A DNA stretch of 64,000 nucleotides from Gonatopus flavifemur (taxonomy: Eukaryota; Arthropoda; Insecta; Hymenoptera; Dryinidae): assembly GCA_018340375.1 (NCBI GenBank), contig JAFFJZ010000017.1, positions 1,850,001 to 1,914,000 on the forward strand, written 5' to 3'. A program made the position numbers and the translations under genes. How positions within the stretch are numbered: the stretch's first letter is position 1; each line of letters opens with the position of its first letter. Under the pieces are notes generated by a model. It saw only the letters and a list, made by a program, of their open reading frames with translations, had not been told where the DNA came from and ran no database searches. This document shows positions 22,320 to 31,641 of the stretch, in pieces.

Positions 22320-22461
22320 GTGAGTATTATTTGATAAATTGTTTAAAAAAGTCCTTGATCTTGAAATGATTTGTGAGCTTCTATTAACAGGATACCCGAG
22401 TGGAAAATGTAACGCTTTTGCCAGCGAGTGACTGTCTAGTTGCGATTTCTAGCTAGTGACT

Positions 22462-22674
22462 ACCCAAGCAGCACAACCAAGTACATAGAAGATTAATAGA
22501 GTATTCTGATTTTATGCATTCGGTACAGCTAAATACGTTCAAAGTATTTTCATAGTACGTTCACGAAAAGGAACGTTCCATGCACATGCTATGGAATGTT
22601 TTTTGCTGTACCAAATGAATATAATCTTGTGGCATTTCGACAGCGCTTTACCAGCACTTTCGTGCTACTTGGGT
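22462..22674. mobile_element. MITE with ACCCAAGCAGCAC termini (intron 5)
   Basis: Starts ACCCAAGCAGCACAACCAAG and ends CTTTCGTGCTACTTGGGT. About 213 bp, with an inner inverted pair around GTACGTTCACG/AAAAGGAACG. Confidence 0.6.
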
Positions 22675-22688
22675 AACCAGTGACTGGT

Positions 22689-22812
22689 TACCCGAGTGGA
22701 AAATTTTTCAAAATTATATATAATTTTTATATAATTGGATATAATTGATATATAATTCAGATATAATTAGATATAAATTTTATACAATTTTGAAAATTTT
22801 TCCACTCGGGTA
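22689..22812. mobile_element. AT-rich palindromic MITE with ACCCGAGTGGAAA termini
   Basis: ACCCGAGTGGAAAATTTTTC at one end and its reverse complement at the other, around a (TATAAT)-rich centre. ACCCGAGTGGAAAATG also occurs near 22393, so a second, broken copy precedes it. Confidence 0.65.
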
Positions 22813-22871
22813 GTCGCTAGCCAAATCTAGTAAAACTAAATAGATTTCTACTAGGGTACCCGCGGTTTTTT

Positions 22872-23001
22872 CGGATGGGGGGCAAATTAACGAAGAACCA
22901 AATCAACGAAATCAGTGTTTGGAAAGAGAGGGTATGATGTACCATTCTTTCCAACTAACGTTTGCGTTGATTTGGTTTTTCGTTAATTTGACCCCCATCC
23001 G
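22872..23001. mobile_element. Short foldback MITE
   Basis: CGGATGGGGGGCAAATTAAC pairs with GTTAATTTGACCCCCATCCG. The inner AACCAAATCAACG pairs with CGTTGATTTGGTT. Confidence 0.7.
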
Positions 23002-24275
23002 TTTTTTCAGACCTCTCGCTTCTATCATATAGTGGTGTCCCTTTCTAACTAATGTGCTCGCATAGTAACGCTGGTATCTTCTCAAAGGAATACCAGTGAT
23101 ACCCCTAAAAGTAGGCAAACCCAATGTCAATACCACTCACGATTGTATGATAGAATGAGAATTTTTATACCGCTCACAAAAACTTTTCTTGTGCATGCGC
23201 AATTCCCTCATTTTTTCCATACTCTACCCCATTCGTTCCTCACTTTTTCTTCAAAGAAGGGAGAAAATATGGAAATTTTACAAACGGGAAAAAACGAACT
23301 TTTCAAAGGAACATCGCTATTGTCCTATTATATGTTGGTAGAGAATCTGGAATGAAATCCTTAGAACATTTTTTAAATGAAGGCGTAATGTATATAAATC
23401 TCACGTTTAATGTGAAATTTACCGTCATTGCAAGCACATAGAATGTGCAAAATTCGAACATGTTATAAGGGAACATAATTGAAAATAATAGATGAATCCT
23501 ATCACTTGTAATTTGTTTCTGTGAAGATGTTACACCCCAGCCAGCACAAAAGATCAATTTCAATTCATGAAGACTTCTGAAAGACTTCTTGAATAGTCCA
23601 TGTTATGCAACTAACAATGAATTCAAACTGCAGACATATTGAATGCCCGAAGAATTCAATCATTATGAAGTCTTGATATGAGTTCTTTATAAACATTAAG
23701 TTGTTCATCAAAGATAAATTTTAGATTCAAAATATTCATAATGAGTACATATTGATAAGCATAACGGGAGTTCTTTGCGAGGACTCTTGTGCTGCATCCC
23801 ACACAGCACCATGGTCCCGATGTATTCATAAACAATTGTTCATGAATTCATCGTAGGAGTCTTTAAGAATACTCGTTATGACGGTTCAGAATTAGTTCTT
23901 CAGGAATGCTTGGTATTCAAGGAAAATTCTCAAAAATTCTTTTTGAAGTCTTTCTGAACTGACATAACGGGAGTCCATTTGGGATATGCTAGTATCATGT
24001 GAGATGGGACTGGAAGAATAGAAAAGAATAGAAATATAAGTGTTTTGATTCTGTGCAGTTTTGCAACGGAATTAACATTTTTCAGTCTATCTATCATGAA
24101 TACTATTTATTATCAACATAACAGTTATATTTCGATTTTATGTTAGAAAAATAAAAATTGAATTATAGATTTATAATGAACTTCAAGTATGGAATAAGAG
24201 AATATGGAGGGAGGATGAAATGTCTTTGAACTTGACTTTGTAATTTGAAAATTAAAATGGAAATTCTAAAATGTC
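23002..24275. other. Intron 5 DNA without recognised features
   Basis: Repeated words around GAAGTCTT and ATAACGGGAGT (23578-23980) suggest old repeat remnants; nothing codes. Confidence 0.4.
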
Positions 24276-24528
24276 CCCTGGTGAAAGGGAAACGTGTGAA
24301 GCGTGGACGCTTCCGATTGCGAAAGCCTTTGGCCCCAGGGGTCATGAATCAGCCAATGGGAATTCATTTTCAAAGCCTCAGGGGCTACGAATGCCTGCAA
24401 TAGGAAGCACCTCGTGTAGTAAGAGTATATATAAAGTTGAGGGAACGTGTACGGAGCGTAAACTGAAACATTTCAAGCGTATAATTGTTCCAGATGACGC
24501 TTTCTACACGATGTCATTTTCACCAGGG
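24276..24528. mobile_element. MITE with CCCTGGTGAAA termini
   Basis: Starts CCCTGGTGAAAGGG and ends TTTTCACCAGGG. The terminal word matches the large TCTCTGAAT foldback at 53446 (CCCTGGTAAAA). The inner block 24309-24360 (CGCTTCCGATTGCGAAAGCC) is shared with 26627-26725. Confidence 0.6.
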
Positions 24529-24626
24529 TCATGTTGATTTTATTATTTTCAATGACAGATTTCTTTCATTGGGATGCTATTAACCCTTTGCCGCAGAAAC
24601 TGCACGAAACAGCACCTCCCTAGTTT

Positions 24627-24757
24627 CCCCTAATTCAAGAAACCCATTGATTCTCGCCAAATTTCATTCAATTCGGCAGAGATGTGGTTGATGAATCAGA
24701 CCGTTGTCCAATTTCAATGGGATTTGGCGAGAATCAATGGGTTTCTCCAACCAGGGG
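24627..24757. mobile_element. Short foldback MITE
   Basis: AAACCCATTGATTCTCGCCA pairs with TGGCGAGAATCAATGGGTTT, inside CCCC...GGGG ends. About 131 bp. Confidence 0.65.
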
Positions 24758-24893
24758 TTCTTTTATATAAAATGTAAATGGTGGGGAAAATTTCCAGCGC
24801 CGAAGAGTTAATAGAAATGCATAACAAACCATGCTTACATATTTTTTTAAATTTTAAAGTCAAATTTTCAATACTGATGTGAGCATTTGTATA

Positions 24894-25203
24894 CAGGGTG
24901 TCCCAGAAAACACTCCACCCCTTTTGAGGGTAGATTACTGGACAAAGAAAACACTTTTGTCTTTACCATTTTTCAATCTGAAGCTTAGTTTCAGAGTTGA
25001 TTCCAACCAATCAAGTGGATGCTACATGAGTATATTCTTTGTTTATTCGAGTAACCGATGTACTAGTCACCCGAATGGTCAACTTATTTTGTTTATAACT
25101 CGAAAACTGAGCTTCGGATCGAAAAATGTTACATGGAAAAATTGTTCAGTCTTGTGTCAGGAATCCCCCTTCATAGGGGCAAAGTGTTTCCTGGGACACC
25201 CTG
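24894..25203. mobile_element. TA-flanked MITE related to the DD41D elements
   Basis: A 310-bp element between TA (24892-24893 and 25204-25205). Both ends read CAGGGTGTCCCAG(A/G)AAACACT, sharing the CAGGGTG tip of DD41D elements A-D in this window. No coding. It lies just upstream of exon 6 of the THAP9-like gene. Confidence 0.8.
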
Positions 25204-25257
25204 TATGTAAAAATTCTGTTGGCGACTCTTGTGTAATGATTTGGTAATTTCACTTAG

Positions 25258-25590
25258 GTACAACTTTCAACGTGGGAAATGTTGAGGTAATACCTGTCCT
25301 AGACGTTCCTCATAACCATAAAACATTCCGGAATAATTTAATGACGAAGGATTTGGAATTTGCCGTCGAAGAAAATAAAACTGCAGCAGAGCGGAAAGTC
25401 GCTTCATAGGAACACACACAACTCGCTCGCGATATGGACGTAAACGATATGAACTTCAATAGGAGATTACCAAGGATCACTGACCACCATGTTGATATAA
25501 AGAAAGTACCTAAAATGCGTGTGAAATACGCCGCACAAGTTCTTAGTAAAAGTATGTCAACGTTCATTTCGACTGAAGTAAATCATTCAG
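25258..25590 (+). pseudogene. THAP9-like gene, exon 6: core continuation
   Basis: Acceptor TTCACTTAG; continues in phase from exon 5. VIPVLDVPHNHKTFRNNLMT matches the PPH..K..RNNL box of P-element transposases. RRLPRITDHHVDIKKVPKMR and VKYAAQVLSKSMSTFI match the L.KLTDEHV...KMKVK.A.QV segment. One TAG at 25407-25409, probably a former Trp. Donor ATTCAG|GTAAAT, phase 1. Confidence 0.8.
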
Positions 25591-25715
25591 GTAAATTATT
25601 TAATAACCCCATTGAACTGTATAATATACTGGAATGAGCACCATCTGAAAATTGTTCGTCAGACGGAGATAGTCAAGTGTATTGTGCAAAAAAAAGAAGC
25701 GGATAGTACTTATTC

Positions 25716-25850
25716 GGTAGGGGGTCTTTTGGCCGAATTGACATAATTTGACACTCGCTAGTCATTTCTAGATATCACTAGGAAATGACTAGCAATTGTC
25801 GAATTGTATTTATTTGGCCAAAAACTTTTTCGGCCAAAAGACCCCCTACC
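25716..25850. mobile_element. Foldback MITE, GGTAGGGGGTCTTTTGGCC termini
   Basis: A 135-bp palindrome with GGTAGGGGGTCTTTTGGCCG at one end and CGGCCAAAAGACCCCCTACC at the other. The inner GCTAGTCATTTCTAG pairs with CTAGGAAATGACTAGC. Confidence 0.8.
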
Positions 25851-26080
25851 ACCCAGAGAGCACTGAAAGTTTTTTGAACATTTTAGAATCGACAACAGTT
25901 CTGAACTCCTTTAAAAACTTTGAATTTCTTGGAAATGCTTTGTCAAGTGGCTCATTTAGTCCGTTTGCATCAAAGCTGAATATTGAAATCATATCTAGCG
26001 AACGTTTTGAATTTCATATGATATGAAAAATGTCAGATCGGATTTGTTGTGATGTTTCATGAAGTACAAGAAGCCTGGTA

Positions 26081-26289
26081 TGGTGGGTGTAAAAAGTCCG
26101 TTGAATTCTAACGGAAATATCTGTATAAAATATGTTATCGGAATGTTATTTGAGAATTTTCAATCTATCAGAATGATAGAAGGAACATTCATAATGTTAT
26201 ACATTCGAAGAAAAATATTTGGAATACATTAATAACAACGTATTCGAAGATATTTCCGTTAGAACTGTTAACGGACTTGTTACACTGAC
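26081..26289. mobile_element. Tc1-type MITE, second copy
   Basis: TA-flanked. GGTGGGTGTAAAAAGTCCGT and TCTAACGGAAATATCT at the left pair with AGATATTTCCGTTAGA and ACGGACTTGTTACACTG at the right. Related to 13120-13322. Confidence 0.65.
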
Positions 26290-26470
26290 TATACACCAGA
26301 ACAATTAAAGATGGCTTCCGAAGTAGCTGATCTAGGGCATCCGGATCACTTTTCAACTTTTCTGATTGGTTGGATAGTAATTCGGATTACTTAGGAGCCT
26401 TCCGAAATGTACATCATACCCGAATGAGCACTCCTTAAGACGGCGCGGGCAGAGTGATATACCTCAGGAT

Positions 26471-26725
26471 GCTTCCGATCAGCGTTGCCAGTATTCCCTA
26501 GAAAAATCTTCAGCATCTGATGATTGGTTATTTCTTGTACAACCGGCCAATCATATTTACAATTTGAGAAGAAATGACCAATGCCAAAAAGTCTGAAGAT
26601 TTTTCTAGGGAATACTGGCATCACTGCTTCCGATTGCGAAAGCCCTTGGCCCCAGGGGCCATGAAAATGAACTCTCATTGGCTGATTCATGGCCCCTGGG
26701 ACTAAGGGCTTCCGCAATCGGAAGC
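26471..26725. mobile_element. Palindromic MITE (GCTTCCGATTGCG) split by a hAT MITE
   Basis: The palindrome GCTTCCGATTGCGAAAGCCC / GGGCTTCCGCAATCGGAAGC with inner GGCCCCAGGGGCCATGAA has its first nine bases separated from the rest by the element at 26480-26626. Confidence 0.75.
26480..26626. mobile_element. hAT-type MITE, 147 bp, copy 1
   Basis: Begins CAGCGTTGCCAGTATTCCCT and ends AGGGAATACTGGCATCACTG. An exact 8-bp duplication CTTCCGAT lies at 26472-26479 and 26627-26634. A nearly identical copy of the same length is at 47764-47910. Confidence 0.92.
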
Positions 26726-26797
26726 ATTCTCAAGAGGACGCAAACTTCATAGATCACTTTTAAATCAATCTTAAGTTCATCTATTCAATAAAGGTTC

Positions 26798-27065
26798 CCC
26801 TGTTGGAAAGATCTCATGAATTCGAATTGAGTTTAGATATTTTTAGGACAGAAAACGCATGAAATCTAGTACACAAACTTCATTTTATACGGTTTTATGA
26901 GATTTTCCAAATGACTCCGATTGAATCTCATAAAGTTCTCATACAGTTTTCGCGTTGTTATATGGAATCATATATCACATATAGACTGATACAAACTTCT
27001 TAAAATTCACATACACGAATAAGATCTATATGTATGTGAGAATTCATGAAACTTTTTCCATAGGG
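26798..27065. mobile_element. MITE of the CCCTGTTGAAA family, copy 3
   Basis: CCCTGTTGGAAAGATCTCAT at the left; ATTCATGAAACTTTTTCCATAGGG in reverse at the right. Interior rich in TCATAAAG/TGAGATT words. Confidence 0.7.
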
Positions 27066-27441
27066 TTGCTGGACGTTTTAATGTCTGCACTTTTGATTTA
27101 CATTTATTGAACGTTCTTCACAGCTACTAAGTTCTCTTGGGGTAATTTATTGTATGTATAAAAGAGAGAGAATGGAATTTACCCAATTTTTTTCCTTTCT
27201 CTCTGTAAAATGTATATATTAGACAGAGATTTCTTGATTCAAATATTGACGCGTTCTTCCTCGCTTTCGTTCTCTTTCGGTCTCTGTCTTCCCCCTCTCT
27301 CTGACCAGAGCATACTTCAGAAGAAGTAGGGATAGTTATGCACACTTGACGTGCTGTTTTTTTGCCACAGTCACCATTTTATTATATACAGTTTATTCAA
27401 ACAGTTAATGAAACATGTAACATGACCTCGCATTTTTACAG

Positions 27442-28387
27442 GACCTTTATTGACTCGAAAAGGTTTGATGCAGATGCCTGAAGAAGGGAAGAACACTGCT
27501 TATATTCTACGTTTTTTGAATGATTTATTCGATTCATTAAACAGCAACGCGAATGATAAAGCATCAGTTCATGCACCATGGCGTAAATCAATTACAAAAG
27601 ATAGTGGCCACATTCAGTTTTGGATCGAAAGCCGAAGAAAACTATCTCAAATGAGATTTATCCAAAAACACACCATGCAACCAGTAAAAAGAGTGCCATC
27701 CATTGCCAACTTGATATTCACCATCAGTAATTTTGAAATATTGGTTCAGAAGATACAAAATGTGGGAATTGAAATGATAGTTCAACGAATGAAAAAAGGA
27801 CCGAAACTGGAGTGGTTCCTTTAGATGAAAATGAAAACGAGGAAAAAATTGACCATTCCATCTCAGAATTTTGTACTGACAAAGGTATTATTCGAAATAC
27901 ATACGGCGTAAATTGTCTATTAAAGAAAATACGCCTTACGAATACGATCAGAAATTGCAAATCTTGTACCAAAGGTTTACTTGCACGCGACATGCACAAT
28001 CAAATGTACATCACAATAATTTTCAGCAAAGTGAATTATTATTTATCACAATCCATAATTTCCAAATGTCACAAGCCTAACATTTGTAAAATTTTATCGG
28101 GAGAGGTGAAACGAATCATCGATTTGGAATGGTTTACTTGTGATGAACATCAAACACTAGTTTTTGAATCATTTGTGAAACATATTGTTTTCTCATTTAT
28201 CACATGTTGGATGAAAACAGTAAATCAAATACTGTCTGGAAAACGGAGTCAACTTCCTAATCAACATGAAATTTTTATAAAAGCGTTGAAAATAACAAAT
28301 GACCGAAAAAGAAAACATTCACGCGAGGAAGACAATTTTTCTATTTCTCAATCATTACCAAAAAACAATCCTGACACCGATATGTAA
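27442..28387 (+). pseudogene. THAP9-like gene, exon 7: end of core and C-terminal domain
   Basis: Acceptor TTTTTACAG; joins exon 6 in phase. ILRFLNDLFDSLNS matches the F.D.LFDS.N box, followed by WRKSITKDSGHIQFW and KRVPSIANLIFTISNF. A frameshift near 27800 moves the frame to the one ending at 28387. There TYGVNCLLKKI and NCKSCTKGLL resemble the family's C-terminal zinc-binding segment, and WFTCDEH plus CWMKTVNQILSGK follow. The LENFFG-type segment expected between the two parts was not recognised, so internal loss is possible. Confidence 0.75.
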
Positions 28388-28409
28388 CTCAAAGTCGGTT
28401 TCAACTGGA

Positions 28410-28529
28410 CTGGAAACTCATGCGAGCGTTTCGACGCCGTGTCAACACTGGTTGAAAGAAGACAAGTTGTGGAATCTCTTGCTTCAACCAATGTTGACGT
28501 GGTGTCGAAACGCTCATATGAGTTTCCAG
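28410..28529. repeat. Hairpin with 47-bp arms just after the THAP9-like gene
   Basis: 28410-28456 (CTGGAAACTCATGCGAGCGT...) and 28483-28529 are inverted copies with about four mismatches and a 26-base loop. Probably a short MITE, or a hairpin-forming transcript if expressed. Confidence 0.75.
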
Positions 28530-29361
28530 CCTTAGAGATCTGCGTGACGCTTTCATGTGGCTGTGTGTCAAATAGGACTTACATGATAATCCACTGTTTG
28601 AAGATACCTTATGCGGATACTAATCCTAGGACCATAGACGAACTGTTTCTTTCATATTATTCAAAACTGATGCAATAAGCTGAATTTTCATTCAGCTGAC
28701 ATATGTGCTAATGTAGCTCTCTAGATTTAAATAATTGAATTTCATTGTACAACTTTTGAATAAATTGAGAAAAACAGTTTGGTTAAAGTTCTTACTGTAT
28801 CATCTGATTAATACAAGTTTGAGAAATCTCATGCAACACTGAAAAAATATCTTAACCATGTTAAACAGTTTTTATCTCCAAAACATATCTGTTAGAGAGA
28901 CATGAATTATTTTGTGGGTAATTGTATCTTTAAAGAAATGTTTATTTAAGAAAGAAAAATTGTGCCTATCTATTATACACAGACTGATATGTGAGACTGA
29001 TTAGGATCGTTAGTTAATAGCATATAAAAGATATTAAACTGTCGATGTTAGGTAATGAGAATCATTCGTCTATTATTAATCAATGCACTACTACATATAA
29101 CACTTTTATAGTTTTGTTACAATATAGATAGTGTTTATAAGTTTCAAGTATTGATCAAATCGCATGATATTTCGAGACAATGTTTTTTTAAACAACTATG
29201 TAACAGTTGTCAATTTTATATGGATGATTGTGAATTGTACATCTAAGGTTGGGCCCTGGATACCTAGTTTATGTCTTCTACTATTCCTGGCCATTATAAA
29301 ATAACTTCTGCAACAACCACTTCTGAAACGTTGAAAAAGCGTGTAATCTTGCGTCTTCTTA
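28530..29361. other. Unassigned AT-rich DNA
   Basis: The start may still be THAP9-like 3' sequence; otherwise nothing recognised. Confidence 0.4.
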
Positions 29362-29679
29362 CACGGACAGAAAGCAACAGCTGCGGTGACTGTTATCACA
29401 CGTACCATGAATGTGACAAAATTTCGAACGTTTTCAGCCATTCTGAATGTGTTCACATTGACCGTGGATTTGAAAACATTCAGAATGACTGTGGATCCTT
29501 CCGACATTCGTGCAAATTTCGCAAATTCTGCAAACTTCAATACTTGTGTCCTTTTTCTACTTATTAAAGTTTGCGGAATTTGCGCGAATGTCGGAAGCAT
29601 CCTGTGGAAACGTTTGAAACTTTGTCACAATCGTGGGGTGTGTAATAACAGTCATTGTCACGATTTCCTTATCTCCGTG
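29362..29679. mobile_element. TA-flanked MITE (CACGGACAGAAA termini)
   Basis: A 318-bp foldback between TA at 29360-29361 and 29680-29681. ACACGGACAGAAA at the left pairs with the TTATCTCCGTGT end; GTGACAAAATTTCGAACGTT pairs with AACGTTTGAAACTTTGTCAC; TTCCGACATTCGTGCAAATT pairs with AATTTGCGCGAATGTCGGAA. Open frames on both strands here are palindrome artefacts. Confidence 0.75.
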
Positions 29680-30064
29680 TAACCAATAACTGCAAGTTCA
29701 GTTCTAAATATTCATTCTGTATTCCTTTCAATCATGACTCATAATTTATGAAAAATTTGTGAAATTCAATGCGCTCCGTCCACTATTTTATAATTCTTAA
29801 TGTGCAAACCATAATTCTGTATGGGACTACCCAAAAATATCCAATGAAAATATCCAACGCAAAAATATCCAATGGGAAAAACATCCAATTGCAAAAATAT
29901 CCAAACGCAAAAATATCCAACGACAAAAATCTCCAATGTCAAACATATCCAATGACAAAAATGTCCAATTTCACAATTACAAACTTCATTTCAATTCTCC
30001 ATACAATGCTCTTACGCACTACAACAGCTCCGCGCAATAACATACAAAAAAACCTCAAATACAC

Positions 30065-30664
30065 TTAGAAATTGAAATTGTGTGCAATGCTGCCTAAATA
30101 AGTAACTGCGTCCTCCTTCTTATACCCCTCCACTACTCTAAGAATGCGCTCATCACGATCCCTATAAACACGCTTGCGCTTCCGCAAATTACCACCAGCA
30201 GCATCCAACTGATGAACCTGAGTTTCAACAAGACCCTGCTCTTTCTTCAAAACATCAATGAACTTCCACAATCCAACGTGACTACCTCCCGCACGTGTGC
30301 TGAAGGCCTTGTGCCACGCCTCAACCGAATTGTTAGTGCGAGCAACTTTCGCTTTAACCAAATCCCACACATTCCAAAGACTGATGGGAAACAAACCATT
30401 ACCCCTTTCACCCCGACGATTACACTTCCCCACCCACGTCTCCTCAAAGTACATAATAATCGGCTCCAACCACCCGCCATTATCAAAAAAATACGAGGAA
30501 TTCAACAATAAGTCAAACACCTCAGCAACATCCTGAGGAAGCACAAACGCGAGAGCACACAATTTCTTAACATTCAACGCGAATCTAGCATCGGTCATGT
30601 ACAGCTGTTGAAAACCATACTCTTGGATTTTCCGCCAAACACATTGTGTAAAATGAAAAAAACA
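30065..30664 (-). pseudogene. MULE transposase C-terminal part
   Basis: From about 30664 the frame reads CFFHFTQCVWRKIQ, then LCALAFVLPQDVAEVFDLLL, YFEETWVGKC, ISLWNVWDLV, ARTNNSVEAWHKAF and a basic tail ending at a stop at 30065. The HF.Q..WRK.Q, ALAF.P..DV and TNN..E.WH motifs follow the DDE core in insect MULE transposases that also carry FLYWCH fingers. The core itself, with the first catalytic residues, is missing, so this is a non-autonomous deletion derivative. The ATG at 30598 is internal and not a credible start. Confidence 0.8.
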
Positions 30665-30679
30665 ACGAATTACAAAAAC

Positions 30680-30898
30680 TCACACACCTGTACGCTCTTC
30701 AGACGTCGTCACACATCGTGCTCCACACGACAATTCCTTGTACTTTACACACCTCCAGTAAACATTTTCGCGCACCGAATGCCGCGAATACACATATCCA
30801 TTAGAAACAAGAAGCTTACTACCTTTCTGACTCAAAACAAATTTCAGAGTCATTATAACTAAACGATCGAACCACGAACAGTCAATAACAGTTCGCAA
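30680..30898 (-). pseudogene. FLYWCH-type zinc finger of the MULE
   Basis: FVLSQKGSKLLVSNGYVYSR, VYWRCVKY and CGARCVTT match the F..S.KG..LL...GY.Y, WRC and C.AR..T pattern of FLYWCH fingers, which serve as DNA-binding N-termini of MULE transposases. ACAG|GTGTGTGAG follows and may be a splice donor. The catalytic core expected after it has been deleted. Confidence 0.8.
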
Positions 30899-31295
30899 TC
30901 ACCGTTACACTGATACCCGTGTACAAAATCCCTCAAACCTTGATCGATCAACGATTCATATTCAAATACCTTACCTTTCCCGCTATCATTGTGTACAATT
31001 TCCAACGATTCATACTCACAATACCTTACCTTCCCCACTATCATTGTATACATTTTCCATACACACCACATTCCATCACTCTCGTCGTATTCCTTATCTA
31101 CGCACGAAACTAACATTCAAATCCCGAAAAGAAAAAGCAAAACAATTCAAGCATTTTCAAACTTAGTGGATGTTTTGGTCATTGGACATTTTTGACATTG
31201 GATCTTTTCCCCAGTGGATCATCTTGTCATTGGACATTTTTACTGGACATTTTTGCCATTGGATATTTTGGCATTGGATAACATTGTGGGATCCC

Positions 31296-31641
31296 TTCTG
31301 TATTCATGTAGGAATAACTTTGAGAGGGATCTAAACTTTGAACAGATTTTTATTCAACTAGTCGTTACGTTTATTGTTCATTTATTCTGAATGTTTTTGG
31401 TTCTTCGTTTAGATAGTCAACTTGAATAGCCTTTAATATTTGAAAATTTTGATCATTGAAGATTTTATGATAGAAAATATATATCTTTAAATCAACGATT
31501 TGTATTTCAATTATTTCAGTTCCTATTGTAATATAATTGTATCAATCGAATATGTATCAAATTATACAATATTTTTAATCCCTGATACTTTCTGCATATC
31601 GGAATTATCAATTTCAAATGCATACGGATTTCTATATCAAC
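31296..31641. other. Unassigned AT-rich DNA
   Basis: Nothing recognised between the MULE duplication and the foldback element. Confidence 0.4.

Larger units (their letters stand above)
16733..28387 (+). pseudogene. P-element/THAP9-like transposase gene, seven exons, degenerate
   Basis: P-element/THAP9 proteins are DNA transposases: an N-terminal THAP zinc finger binds DNA, followed by a coiled coil, an RNase-H-like core split by a GTP-binding region, and a C-terminal domain. All of these can be followed here in seven exons with canonical GT/AG sites: 16733-17020, 18715-18915, 18993-19253, 19322-19584, 21593-22319, 25258-25590 and 27442-28387. Codon phase agrees at every junction once a one-base loss in exon 5 is allowed. 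TAG stops occur at 19014, 22028 and 25407; there are frameshifts near 21857 and 27800. No P-type terminal repeats or 8-bp duplication were recognised, so it could be a mobile P-like element or a former host gene. Introns of up to about 2.9 kb filled with later insertions argue for long residence. Confidence 0.8.
29823..31295 (-). mobile_element. Mutator-like (MULE) element, internally deleted
   Basis: An exact 8-bp duplication TTCTGTAT (29815-29822 and 31296-31303) flanks a 1473-bp element starting GGGACTACCC and ending GTGGGATCCC. Both ends carry about nine tandem copies of AAAAATATCCAATG (29831-29975 and, inverted, 31168-31283), like the subterminal repeats bound by Mutator transposases. 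The remaining coding pieces are a FLYWCH finger and the C-terminal part of a MULE transposase. Confidence 0.85.

Noticed and set aside
16733..28387. Functional THAP9-like host gene
   Set aside because: Three stops and at least two frameshifts; I cannot support an intact product without transcript data.
29196..29682. Three overlapping frames of about 100-130 codons
   Set aside because: They lie in the TA-flanked palindromic MITE and carry no recognisable domain.
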